In this document: positions 38,479-47,344 of the stretch, piece after piece
How positions within the stretch are numbered: position 1 is the stretch's first letter
Layout: each line of letters begins with the position of its first letter
Origin: Gammaproteobacteria bacterium
Lineage (GTDB): Bacteria > Pseudomonadota > Gammaproteobacteria > HK1
Direction of reading: 5' to 3'
Assembly (NCBI GenBank): GCA_022826505.1
Contig: JAJDUQ010000168.1
Coordinates: 1-64,000 of the forward strand
Length of the DNA stretch: 64,000 nt
Notes under the pieces: model-generated
What the model was told of the DNA's origin: nothing
What the model saw: the letters and a program-made list of their open reading frames with translations, nothing else
Database searches by the model: none
Made by a program: the position numbers and the translations under genes

Positions 38479-39488
38479 GAGACCGTGGACATTCTCGGTG
38501 CCACGCCATGACTGCGCTCGGCAATTTTGGCCGCCGCCAGGAGGTCTCGGACCGGAACCCGCCGGACACCGAGGGCGCATATTTCTCAGCGCACGACGAC
38601 ATCGACGCGGTGGTGTTCTCCGGTGGGGGCGCGCGATGCTTCTGGCAGGCCGGGTTCTGGCGGGCGGTGAAGGACGCGTTGCCGAGCCCTGCCGTGGTCG
38701 CGGCGGTGAGCGGGGGCGCGGCGCTGGCCACAATTCTGTTCGCCGGTGGCTGGTCCCGCTTCTTCCCCAGGTTTCTCGAGCTGGCGGCGAGCAGCGGGGG
38801 CAACTTGCAGCTCGGCAATCTGCTTCGTTGGCGACGGGTGTTTCCCCATCCACGTATCTCGCGCGACTCCTTCCTTCACTCCGTGTCCCTGCCAGGACTC
38901 GAACGACTGTGCGAGGGACCGGACTTGAGAATCGTCATCTCGCACCCGCCGCGACTCCTGGGGGCATGGCTCGGCTCGGTGGCCGCAGCCGCGGTCTGCG
39001 GGATCGAGAAGGGTCTGACGAAGCGACTGTGCCCGCTTTGGGTCGGAAATCTGGGATTCCGGACCAGCGTGGTGAGGGCCCGCGACTGCAGCACGCCGGA
39101 AGAACTCGTTCACGCGATCTTCCAGTCCTCCGCCGCGCCTCCCGTTTTCCCCGTGACCCGCCGCAACGGACGTCCGGCACTCGATGGTGGCCTGACCCCG
39201 CCGGAGCCGTACGGGGACCTGGATCGCACGTGGCAGCCCTTCCCGTCGAGGCCATGTACGCGTGTCCGTCGCCGGTGTCGACTCCCGATCTCCGCGTCTC
39301 TCCTCACCCGGCCACATCGAGCCGCGGGGCAACCTGCGCCCACAACTGCTCGAAGGCGCGCGCCGGCGCGCTCGACGGCGCGAACGCGGTCACCGGCATC
39401 CGCCGGGGGCCCATCTGCTCCACCTCCGTGGCGTAGGGGATGTAGATCCGGGAGCACTCCGGCGTGCGGCGCGCGAAATCCACCATGA
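38475..39488 (+). CDS. Patatin-like phospholipase, C-terminus doubtful
   Basis: A 337-aa frame. The N-terminal part is patatin-like: the oxyanion motif FSGGGARCFWQAGFW, the nucleophile AVSGGAAL (Ser with Gly-2 replaced by Ala) and DGGLTPPEP holding the catalytic Asp. After about residue 245 the translation becomes Arg/Pro-rich and loses the usual final strand, and the frame overlaps the convergent parA gene by 185 bp. A frameshift between 39190 and 39240 is possible: the next frame reads VAALPVEAM, reminiscent of the patatin DNVPVEAL segment. It is coupled to the upstream GNAT gene by ATGA. Confidence 0.65.
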   Translation: MRDRGHSRCHAMTALGNFGRRQEVSDRNPPDTEGAYFSAHDDIDAVVFSGGGARCFWQAGFWRAVKDALPSPAVVAAVSGGAALATILFAGGWSRFFPRFLELAASSGGNLQLGNLLRWRRVFPHPRISRDSFLHSVSLPGLERLCEGPDLRIVISHPPRLLGAWLGSVAAAAVCGIEKGLTKRLCPLWVGNLGFRTSVVRARDCSTPEELVHAIFQSSAAPPVFPVTRRNGRPALDGGLTPPEPYGDLDRTWQPFPSRPCTRVRRRCRLPISASLLTRPHRAAGQPAPTTARRRAPARSTARTRSPASAGGPSAPPPWRRGCRSGSTPACGARNPP

Positions 39489-40053
39489 TGTTGCGGTGCA
39501 GGCGCCGGCGCCGGTCGGCCATGGAAAAGAACGGGACGATCTCGGCTTTGAGCGAGCTGGTCCGGGCGTGGCGGAGGAGTTGCGTGTAGGTGCGAAGCGA
39601 GAGCGTGGTGGGGATGGTCGGGACGAGCACGAGGTCGCTCGCCCGCATGACCGCGTCGGATACGAGCGACACCCCGGGGGCGCAGTCGACGAAGACGAGA
39701 TCGTAGTCGCCGCGCATCGGCCGCAGCAGGCGCCGCAGCCGGGTGAGCGGATCGCCGAGCCTGTTCAGCGCCAGCACCAGGCTCCGCAGCGAGAAGTCGG
39801 CGGGGACGACGTCGAGCCCCGGGAAATCGCTGGCCTTGATCGCCTCTGCGAGCCGGTTCTTGCGCTTCAGCAGCCGACGGGGTCCCCCCGCGAGCTTCGG
39901 CCGGATGCGGAGGTAGAAGCTCGCGGCGCCCTGCGGATCGAGGTCCCACAGCAGGGTCCTCGCCCCCCCGCGCGCGGCGAGGTGCGCGAGGTTCACCGCC
40001 GCGGAGGTCTTTCCAACCCCGCCCTTGATGCTGAACAGCGCGACCGTCTTCAT
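39304..40053 (-). CDS. ParA/MinD-family ATPase
   Basis: A 249-aa ParA-type ATPase. The deviant Walker A is SIKGGVGKTSAAVN (8-21), Walker A' is LLWDLDPQGAASFY, and Walker B is LVFVDCAPGVSL. Such ATPases form nucleoid gradients to position plasmids, chromosomes or cell inclusions. There is no parB gene or parS-like repeat in view. The ATG overlaps the stop of the CHAD gene (ATGA), so its partner is probably the CHAD protein. It converges with the patatin-like gene. Confidence 0.9.
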   Translation of the reverse strand: MKTVALFSIKGGVGKTSAAVNLAHLAARGGARTLLWDLDPQGAASFYLRIRPKLAGGPRRLLKRKNRLAEAIKASDFPGLDVVPADFSLRSLVLALNRLGDPLTRLRRLLRPMRGDYDLVFVDCAPGVSLVSDAVMRASDLVLVPTIPTTLSLRTYTQLLRHARTSSLKAEIVPFFSMADRRRRLHRNIMVDFARRTPECSRIYIPYATEVEQMGPRRMPVTAFAPSSAPARAFEQLWAQVAPRLDVAG

Positions 40054-41633
40054 GCCCGCGCGCGGCGGAGCGCGGCGCTGAACGCCTTGTGCGCCCGCTT
40101 TGAATCGTAGCTCTTGAATCTGGCCGCGAACTCGGCCCTGGTCTTGCGCTCGCGCTCGGCCAGCGCCGTGCACTGAGCCTCGATGCCTTCGACCGCGACT
40201 GCGTCGAGCGACTCCCGGGCGTACTCGCGGAATTCCTCCAGTACCGTGCGCTGGACCTGTACGTCCTGGTACGCGCCGAGGTTGTCCTGCAGGCGCTTCA
40301 GACGGGCGATGGTGCGCTCCACCGATTTCGCGGGATGGACGTCGCGAAAGAACTCCAGCAGGTACCGCAGGCGCTTGCAGGTCTTGCGCAGATCGTGAAG
40401 CGCCTCGGCCGGGCTCGCGTCCCCGATCGCCCGGCCCTCGGTCAGCGTTCGGCGATACACCTTGAGGATCCGTCCCGCCGACAGGGCCCCGATGGGGACG
40501 AGCGCGTTCGCGCTCCGCGGACGCGCGGGCGGCTCGGATTCGAGGAACTTCCGCAACGCGGCCCGTGCGCGCCGATAGCGCGCCGAGCGGAGCGCACGGC
40601 ACAGCGCGCGGAACTCACGCTTCCTGACTGCTTCGAGGTGGGCGCGCAGCGCGGCGGACGCAGCGGCCTGTCCCGCCTCGTCGTCATCGACGGCGGCGAA
40701 CTCCATCAGGTGGACGTCGAGATCGCGTACCGGCCCCGTGCACCGTCCGAGCCAGCCGAAGTCGGCCCTGAGCCGCTTGGTGACGGCCGGCGGAAACACG
40801 CGCCTCATCTCCCCGAGCAGCGACCGCGCCCGGCGGACGGCGACCCGGAAATCGTGCAGGCACTCGGGGTCGAGATCGGCCTCGACGCCGGGCGCGTTCA
40901 CCTCCAGCGCCGCTTCGAGCCGCGCCAGCAGCCGCTTGCACGCGACGTCGGAGCGCTCGTCGGGGTCGGGATCGGCACGGGCCGGAACCGGGATGCCGCC
41001 GAAGGCCGCATCCGGGCCGTCGTCGGCCGCGAGCATGGGATCGCCGTCAGCGGGCGCTACCCCGTCCGCCTCCCGCACCCTGCGGATCGCGCGCCGGGCC
41101 ACGCGCTCGTAGCCACGCAGGGGACGGATCGTCATCCGGGCCGGACCGCGCGGCGCGGTGAAGCATTCCACGACCAGCACGGTCTTGTCCTCGGAGTCGA
41201 GGCCCCGGACGACACCGAGCCGCCCCCGGGTCTCCGCAACCACGAGCAGCCGCCGGATGTCGATCAGGGGCTGGAGCATCGCGCGCATCCGAGTGTGGGC
41301 GATGTCGCGCGCGAACGCCGGCAACGCCGCGCCGGGCGCGTCGGCCAGGAGTCGAGGTTGACCGAGCTCGCGGTAGCGCAGTCCGGTCTCGCCGGGGAGG
41401 GTCACGTGCTCCAGCACGAGCCCGGCGCGGCGCAGGCTCCGGTCGAAGGTGTCGAGGTAGCGCACGTGGGCCGGTCGTGCCGCCTGCGCGGACACCGCGA
41501 GCTTGCCGAGCGCGGTCGCGACCAGCCGGCGCGACGCGAGCCGGCGCGGCACCGCGAACGCGCACGCATCGACGGCCGCGGCATTGTCCGATCGTCTGCT
41601 CATCGGCGCGTAATCTACCGCTATCGGAACCAT
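40050..41633 (-). CDS. CHAD-domain protein
   Basis: A 527-aa protein whose C-terminal half (about 230-510) is a CHAD domain: helical, His/Arg/Lys-rich, with ECLHDFRVAVRRARSLLGEM and EALHDLRKTCKRLRYLLEFF, the two conserved His-x-x-Arg/Lys helices. CHAD domains bind polyphosphate, and in Ralstonia such proteins localise to polyphosphate granules. The N-terminal 200 residues have no domain that I recognise. Starts at 41633 or 41603 (MSRRSDN) are possible; neither has a strong ribosome site. It is coupled to parA by ATGA. Confidence 0.88.
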   Translation of the reverse strand: MVPIAVDYAPMSRRSDNAAAVDACAFAVPRRLASRRLVATALGKLAVSAQAARPAHVRYLDTFDRSLRRAGLVLEHVTLPGETGLRYRELGQPRLLADAPGAALPAFARDIAHTRMRAMLQPLIDIRRLLVVAETRGRLGVVRGLDSEDKTVLVVECFTAPRGPARMTIRPLRGYERVARRAIRRVREADGVAPADGDPMLAADDGPDAAFGGIPVPARADPDPDERSDVACKRLLARLEAALEVNAPGVEADLDPECLHDFRVAVRRARSLLGEMRRVFPPAVTKRLRADFGWLGRCTGPVRDLDVHLMEFAAVDDDEAGQAAASAALRAHLEAVRKREFRALCRALRSARYRRARAALRKFLESEPPARPRSANALVPIGALSAGRILKVYRRTLTEGRAIGDASPAEALHDLRKTCKRLRYLLEFFRDVHPAKSVERTIARLKRLQDNLGAYQDVQVQRTVLEEFREYARESLDAVAVEGIEAQCTALAERERKTRAEFAARFKSYDSKRAHKAFSAALRRARA

Positions 41634-41800
41634 GTGACAGGAAAGTTACAATTCTGTCGCCGTATCGCGCGCGGCGCAGTGCGGGAGATCACGTACGCGT
41701 CCTCGCGGAGCCCGGCAGCGTACACGAACCCGCGCGACACGCCGATTGGCGGCCTCGCGACACGCTCACTCCGCTGTCGCGACCGTGGATCCGCCCCCGG

Positions 41801-42973
41801 TCAGCGCCCGGAACCCGTCCCCGCCGCCGCCTCTCCGAACCCGCCGATGTCGAGCTTCTCGACGTAGCCCGACATCTCGAGGTAGCCGACGCCGGAAACC
41901 GGCCGCCCTCCCCGCTCGCCGCTGAAACGGACCGCGCCCTCCCAGTATGCCGGCAGTATTCCGTCCTCGGTGAACACCTCCTGCGCGTCGAGACGCGGGC
42001 GGACGTCCAGACGCAGGTCGAAGTTCGGGACCGACACCTGCCACTCCACCGGATACTGCGTGCCGGTCGCGTCGCTGCGCCAGCGCCTGCCGGGGCGAAA
42101 CGTCACCCCGCCCGGGTCGATGGGAAGCACCCCGCCCTCGGCATCCACGAAGGTGCCGAAGGTGTCGGGGCCGTAGTCGCCCTGCGCATCGCGGATGCCG
42201 AACAGCATCAAGTCGGCGCCGTCGTCGAGCTGGATGCTCATCCAGTCCCAGCCGACCTTGCTCTCGGTCAGATAGTGCGAGAAGAACTCGTGGTCCATCC
42301 AGGCCTGGCCCGCGACCGGGAACTCCTCACCTCCGACGGCGACGGTTCCCGAGGCCGCCATGCGCGTGAATGAGAGGTAGTACGAGACGGCCGCCGGGTC
42401 GCCGGTCACCTTGCGGCTCACGCCGTCGCGGCCGTGGATGACCACGGGCTTGCGGGGCTCGAGCACCAGGTGGATCGCGGCGTCCCGGTTCATCGCGGTG
42501 AGCACCTGGACCGGGCGGTCCTCGTCGCCCGGTCGCCACTCGACGCTCCAGTTGCCGTTCCAGACGCGCCGCATCTCGGCGTCGGCGCCGGCGATGCCCG
42601 GACCAGCCCGGTTCAGGCGTTCGTCGACGACGAAGCGCCCGCCGTCGGTATCGGTCACCGCGAAGTGCGCGAGATGCACCTGGTCGAGATCCCAGACCGA
42701 CGACGGTTGCACATCGACCGATCGCGCCCGGCGGAAGAAGGTCAGCTCGAATCCGAAGTGCCGGCCCGACCCGGCGAACACGTTGCCGGTGTAGTACCAC
42801 CACTCGGTCTCGAACCCGGGATGCGCGAAGTGATCGCGCGGGAACTCGAACGTGTAGCCCGGGACGACGCGACCGGATTGCGGATCCGGGCGGGATGTCT
42901 CGGCCAACGCTCCGGGTGGCGCGCAGACAGTCACGATGCACATGGCGGTCATGCGAAGGAACGCGGTCGTCAT
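41801..42973 (-). CDS. Secreted lipocalin-like protein, AttH/CrtC type
   Basis: A 390-aa protein. An N-terminal signal peptide (about 1-25, ending GALAETS) is followed by FEFPRDHFAHPGFETEWWYYTGNV, FGFELTFFR, then GQAWMDHEFFSHYLTESKVGWDWMSIQL, typical of the double-lipocalin AttH/CrtC (hydroxyneurosporene synthase-like) family. AttH-like proteins are exported partners of an ABC transporter; the exact role is unknown. ATG 42973 overlaps the stop of the upstream FtsX-like permease (ATGA). Order in transcription: ATPase, permease, this gene. Confidence 0.88.
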   Translation of the reverse strand: MTTAFLRMTAMCIVTVCAPPGALAETSRPDPQSGRVVPGYTFEFPRDHFAHPGFETEWWYYTGNVFAGSGRHFGFELTFFRRARSVDVQPSSVWDLDQVHLAHFAVTDTDGGRFVVDERLNRAGPGIAGADAEMRRVWNGNWSVEWRPGDEDRPVQVLTAMNRDAAIHLVLEPRKPVVIHGRDGVSRKVTGDPAAVSYYLSFTRMAASGTVAVGGEEFPVAGQAWMDHEFFSHYLTESKVGWDWMSIQLDDGADLMLFGIRDAQGDYGPDTFGTFVDAEGGVLPIDPGGVTFRPGRRWRSDATGTQYPVEWQVSVPNFDLRLDVRPRLDAQEVFTEDGILPAYWEGAVRFSGERGGRPVSGVGYLEMSGYVEKLDIGGFGEAAAGTGSGR

Positions 42974-45492
42974 TCTCCCCTCAACACCTCGACTGGATTC
43001 AGCCGCGCCCCCATGCGCGCCGGGTAGAGACCCGACACCACACTCGCCAAGAGGACGAGTACGAGGGCGCCGGCCAGGAAGGCCATGGGCCAGTGAAGCT
43101 GGATGCTCCATCCGAATGACTGCTTGTGAATGACCAGCAGGTTCACCTGCGACCACGCGATACCCAACGCGAATCCCAGGACGCACGCCGCCAGACCGAG
43201 CAGGCCTGCCTGCACCAGAACCAGGCCGCGGATCTGGCCCCTCGATGCGCCGTGCATGCGCAGTTGCGCGAGTTCCACGCGCCGGTCGAAGACGAGGTTC
43301 AGCAACGCCTCGGCCATGCCGAGGATCGCGACGAACACCGCGATCACCTCCAGCGCCCAGGTAATCGCGAAGGTTCGGTCGAAGATGCCGATGGACCGCT
43401 CCCGCAGCGTCCGACTCGGCGTCACCACCACCTCGAGGCCGGAGGCGGCCCGTACCACGGCCCTGCGGCTCGCCTCGAAGTCGGTCCCCGGCTCCAGGTA
43501 GACGCTCAGGCTGGACACGCGCCGATCCGGCAGATATCGAAGCAGCGCATTCCGATCGCCGATGACGAATCCCCGCTCGCCCGAGTAGTCGTAGAACACG
43601 CCGGCCACCCGCAGACCCACCGTCTCCGCCCCCAGGGGCAACCGGATCGTATCCCCTGCGCGCACCCCGTGTCGGTAGCTGAACAGCTCGCTGACGATCA
43701 CGCCGTCGCCTGCGGCCAGACTCGGCCAGACCGCCTCCGGCTCCGACCCTTCGAGGAATCGAATGCCCGAATACCGATCGTAGAGCCTCACCTCGGCGAG
43801 CCCGAGGGTGGCCGGGACGTCACGATAGCGGATGGGGTAGGCGCGGTAGCGGCCGACGTCCGCCACGCCGGGCACCACCTCCAGCGGCGCCGCCACCTCC
43901 TCCTCCTCCATGGTGGGAGACGCTCCACGGCCACCCCCTCCGGCGGGGCTCACGTAGAAGTCCGCCTGCAGCCGGTACCCAATCCAGTCGACCACCGTTT
44001 CGCGGAAACTGCCGACCATGATCGACATGCCGACGATCAACGCGGTGGCGACCGCCATCGCGGCCACGATCACCGAGGTACGGCCGAGCGATGCGGCGAG
44101 CCCTCGGGACGCGATGCCGGCGATGACCCCGAACCGCGTCGCGAGCCACCGGTCGGCGAGACCGAGCACGAGCAACGACACGCGCGGCGAGAGCATCGCC
44201 GCGGTGCCGATGAGGAAGACCAGTGCCGCGTATCCTCCGATGGGGATGCGGTCCACCGGCGGCACCAGGCAGGACCCCGCCGCCAGCAGGGCGAGCACGA
44301 TGGCGGCGGCGAAGGACCGGTGACCGGCCGTGCGGAGCCTCAAGTCGAGCGTCGCGCCGGCCATCGCCTCGGTCGGCGCCACTGCGGCCGCTTCGCGCGC
44401 CGGCCACCATGCGGACAGCACCGAGACCCCGAGCCCCGCCACGGCCGCAACCGCGATCGTCCAGGGCCGGAACTCGATCTCCCCGGGGGTGCTGCTCACG
44501 TAGAGCGAGCTGACGGTCTGTGCGACCGCGTCCACCGCACCGATTGCGAGAAGACGACCGAGCACGAGGCCCACCGCGACCCCAAGAACGCCGAACACCA
44601 TTCCCTCGAACAGGAACGCGGCCCGCACCATGGCCCGCGAGGCTCCGACCGCCCGCACGATGCCGATCTGCCGGCGCCGGCGAACGATGTAGGCGCTGAC
44701 GGTGTTGTAGATGAGAAACGCGCCGACCAGGATCGTGGCGTAGCTCATCATCCGGAGGTTCCAGCGGAACGCGTTCAGCATCCGGCGGCTGTCCTCGGAG
44801 CCGGTGCCGGCCGGCAGAATCGAGGCCGCGGCGGGAAGGAGCGGCGCGAGCGCGGAGGTCCAGTCGCGTTCGTCTCCCTGCGTGTACACGTAGATCCGGT
44901 CCAGCCTCCCCATGCGGCCGAGCGCGCGCTGGGCCGGTGCGATGTCCATCAGGACGAACCGTCCCACTGCGGCGGGTGACGGATCGAGAACTCCCTGCAC
45001 CCGAAGGTGAAGCCGGCGGTCGCCGGCGATCAGCTCGATCGAATCGCCGGTCGAGAGGCCCAGCGATGCGGTCACCCAGACCGATGTGCCGTCGAGCAGA
45101 TCGGAGAGGTCGGGTCTGGGCATGGTGCCGGCGGTGCCGAGCGTCGTGTCGCCGACGAGGTCCACCCCGAACAGCGGCACCTGCTCGCCGGTGGCCGGCA
45201 GCAGCGCGAAGCTCTCGATACGGGGCGAGAACGCGAGCGGCCCCTCGAGACGCGCCAGCTCGCCGTACGCCGTTTCCGGAATCCCGCCGACCTGGGTGAT
45301 CTCGTAGCTCGCGGAGCCCTCCAGCGATTCCAGCGACGAGCGGAACGAACCCATGGAGGCCTCGCTCGCGAGGTCGACCGCCACGATGACGGCCACGCCC
45401 AGTGCGACCGCCGCCACCGTCAGCAGCGCGCGAACCGGGTCCTTGCCCATGGGGCGGACGATGAGTCGGTACAGCGCGACGACCCGGGCCAC
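42970..45492 (-). CDS. FtsX/MacB-family ABC transporter permease (double)
   Basis: An 840-aa membrane protein with two FtsX-like halves. An N-terminal transmembrane helix (LLTVAAVALGVAVIVAVDLA) is followed by a large periplasmic domain, a three-helix core (about 255-385), a central hydrophobic block (395-500), a second periplasmic domain, and a final three-helix core. It resembles LolC/E- and AttF/G-type permeases, which extrude lipids or lipoproteins; here two AttF/AttG-sized units appear joined in one chain. GTG start, 18 bp after the ATPase gene. Confidence 0.88.
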   Translation of the reverse strand: MARVVALYRLIVRPMGKDPVRALLTVAAVALGVAVIVAVDLASEASMGSFRSSLESLEGSASYEITQVGGIPETAYGELARLEGPLAFSPRIESFALLPATGEQVPLFGVDLVGDTTLGTAGTMPRPDLSDLLDGTSVWVTASLGLSTGDSIELIAGDRRLHLRVQGVLDPSPAAVGRFVLMDIAPAQRALGRMGRLDRIYVYTQGDERDWTSALAPLLPAAASILPAGTGSEDSRRMLNAFRWNLRMMSYATILVGAFLIYNTVSAYIVRRRRQIGIVRAVGASRAMVRAAFLFEGMVFGVLGVAVGLVLGRLLAIGAVDAVAQTVSSLYVSSTPGEIEFRPWTIAVAAVAGLGVSVLSAWWPAREAAAVAPTEAMAGATLDLRLRTAGHRSFAAAIVLALLAAGSCLVPPVDRIPIGGYAALVFLIGTAAMLSPRVSLLVLGLADRWLATRFGVIAGIASRGLAASLGRTSVIVAAMAVATALIVGMSIMVGSFRETVVDWIGYRLQADFYVSPAGGGGRGASPTMEEEEVAAPLEVVPGVADVGRYRAYPIRYRDVPATLGLAEVRLYDRYSGIRFLEGSEPEAVWPSLAAGDGVIVSELFSYRHGVRAGDTIRLPLGAETVGLRVAGVFYDYSGERGFVIGDRNALLRYLPDRRVSSLSVYLEPGTDFEASRRAVVRAASGLEVVVTPSRTLRERSIGIFDRTFAITWALEVIAVFVAILGMAEALLNLVFDRRVELAQLRMHGASRGQIRGLVLVQAGLLGLAACVLGFALGIAWSQVNLLVIHKQSFGWSIQLHWPMAFLAGALVLVLLASVVSGLYPARMGARLNPVEVLRGE

Positions 45493-45510
45493 GTCGATCG
45501 CTTCCGTGCC

Positions 45511-46197
45511 CTACAGTCCCGACGCTGCGCAATCGTCGCCGACCAGCGTTCCGTTGCTGAGCACGAGCCGGCGGTCGGACGCGGTTGCCGCCGCGAGGCT
45601 GTGGGTCGCCATGAGAATGGTGGTGCCGAGTTCCCGCCTGACCTCGAGCAGCAGGTCCATCACCGTCTCGCCCGTCTTCGTGTCGAGACGGCCGGTGGGC
45701 TCGTCGGCGAGGAGCAGGCTCGGCCCGTGCACCAGCGCCCGGGCGATGGCGACGCACTGCATCTGTCCGCCCGACAACTGGTGCGGGTGACGGCGGGCGA
45801 GGTCGGCGACCCCGGCGAGCTCCATCATGCGAAGGGCTCGGGGGCGTGTCCCGCGCGCTCCCGCGAGCTGCAGCGGCAGCTCCACGTTCTCCACCGCGCT
45901 CAGTGACGGCAGCAACTGCAGGAACTGGAACACGAACCCGATGCGCGTGCGGCGGAGCCGGGTCAGCGCGTCGTCGTCCAGGGACGAGGTCTGCACCCCT
46001 TCGAGAACGACCTCGCCGCTGGAAGGCAGGTCGGCGGCCCCGGCGAGGTTGAGCAACGTCGTCTTGCCGCAGCCGCTGCGGCCGACCAGTGCGACGTACT
46101 CTGCGGGCGCGAGCCGCAGCGTGACGTCGGAGAGGGCCGGAATCCGCCGCTCGGCGACCGTGTAATGTTTGCTGACGTTGTGAAATTCGAGCACCAT
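45511..46197 (-). CDS. ABC transporter ATPase, LolD/MacB type
   Basis: A 228-aa ATPase. Walker A GRSGCGKTT (about 39-47), signature LSGGQMQCVAIARAL, Walker B LLLADEPTGRLDTKT and switch His MATHS are intact. FGFVFQFLQLLPSLSAVENV-like spacing (here IGFVFQFLQLLPSLSAVENV) is that of the MacB/LolD group, which works as a mechanical transmitter to FtsX-like permeases. First gene of a three-gene operon with the permease and secreted lipocalin-like protein. Confidence 0.92.
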   Translation of the reverse strand: MVLEFHNVSKHYTVAERRIPALSDVTLRLAPAEYVALVGRSGCGKTTLLNLAGAADLPSSGEVVLEGVQTSSLDDDALTRLRRTRIGFVFQFLQLLPSLSAVENVELPLQLAGARGTRPRALRMMELAGVADLARRHPHQLSGGQMQCVAIARALVHGPSLLLADEPTGRLDTKTGETVMDLLLEVRRELGTTILMATHSLAAATASDRRLVLSNGTLVGDDCAASGL

Positions 46198-46308
46198 GAC
46201 CGTGCACGGACGATATCAGACGCTTGGCGGGACCGGCTTCGACACGATCCCTTCCGGTCGGGAAAGCGCCGTGGCATTCCTTGCGGCCGGAGACGGGTCG
46301 AGGTGGAG

Positions 46309-47211
46309 ATGAGTCGATCGGCCCTGCTCCCGGCGCTGTTCGTGCTCCTGTGGTGCACCGGTTACCTCGTGGTCCGAATCACGATGCCCGACGCCGGGCC
46401 GGTGCGATTCCTCGCGTACCGGTTCGGGCTGGCCGCGGTGCTGCTCGCGATCGCGGCCGTCGCCCTGCGAGCGCCATGGCCGGGCCGCAGGGTCGACTAC
46501 GCCCACATGGCGGTGGTCGGTCTGCTGCTGCACGCGATCGGGCTCGGCGGCGTCTGGGTCGCGCTCGACCTCGGGGTCGAGACCGGGGTCGCGGCGCTGG
46601 TGATGGGGACCCAGCCACTCATCACCGCGGGCCTCGCGGTCGGCTTCATGCGCGAGCGGCTCGACCGGCGCGCGACCGCCGGACTCGTGCTCGGGTTCCT
46701 CGGCGTCGGCCTGGTCATCCAGCACAAGCTGGTGGGGATCGGGGATCCGTCCGGTCTCACCGCCGTCGTGATCGCGGTGCTCGCCATGACCGTCGGCATG
46801 CTGTATCAGAAGCGTCACTGCGCACATGTCGATCTCGTCACCAGTTCCACCATCCAGCTCGCAATTGCCGGCGCCGTCACGTCCACGGTGGCCTGGTGGA
46901 TCGACGACCGCCCGATCGCGTGGACGGTGAGGATCTTCGCCACACTCGGCTGGTCGGTGCTGGTGCTCTCGATCGGAGCCACGCTGGTGCTCTACATGCT
47001 GCTGCGCCGGGGAGACGCGTCGCGGGTGGCGAGCCTCCTCTATCTCGTGCCGCCCCTCACCGCGGTGATGGCCTGGGCCGTGTTCGGGGAGACGCTCTCC
47101 CCGCTCACCATCGCCGGCATGGTTCTCACCGCGACCGGCGTCGCGCTGGTGGCGCGACCCGGCGCTGCTGCGTCATCCGGCGCGGCGCGGTCGACGAGTT
47201 CGCGGCGGTAG
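46309..47211 (+). CDS. DMT-superfamily (EamA) transporter
   Basis: A 300-aa inner-membrane protein with about ten transmembrane helices and two EamA repeats (FLAYRFGLAAVLLAIAAVAL in the first, SLLYLVPPLTAVMAWAVFGE in the second, the typical C-terminal block). Family members export amino acids or metabolites. The ATG at 46309 has AGGTGGAG directly before it; the frame upstream is not part of the family. It is divergent from the AttE-like ATPase. Confidence 0.9.
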   Translation: MSRSALLPALFVLLWCTGYLVVRITMPDAGPVRFLAYRFGLAAVLLAIAAVALRAPWPGRRVDYAHMAVVGLLLHAIGLGGVWVALDLGVETGVAALVMGTQPLITAGLAVGFMRERLDRRATAGLVLGFLGVGLVIQHKLVGIGDPSGLTAVVIAVLAMTVGMLYQKRHCAHVDLVTSSTIQLAIAGAVTSTVAWWIDDRPIAWTVRIFATLGWSVLVLSIGATLVLYMLLRRGDASRVASLLYLVPPLTAVMAWAVFGETLSPLTIAGMVLTATGVALVARPGAAASSGAARSTSSRR

Positions 47212-47344
47212 CCCCGAAATTCAATGCTCGGATTCCTCATCGGACTGCGCAATCGGCCATTTCGACCTGCGGAACCGCATCGCGCCCACCAGGCAACGGG
47301 CAGGACCCGGAGTCCCCATTTCACGAGGCCGAATCGAGAGCCGC

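Noticed and set aside
41604-41660. Possible Pho box (CTGTCACAT) upstream of the CHAD gene
   Set aside because: Only one half-site resembles the consensus; a second repeat with correct spacing is absent.
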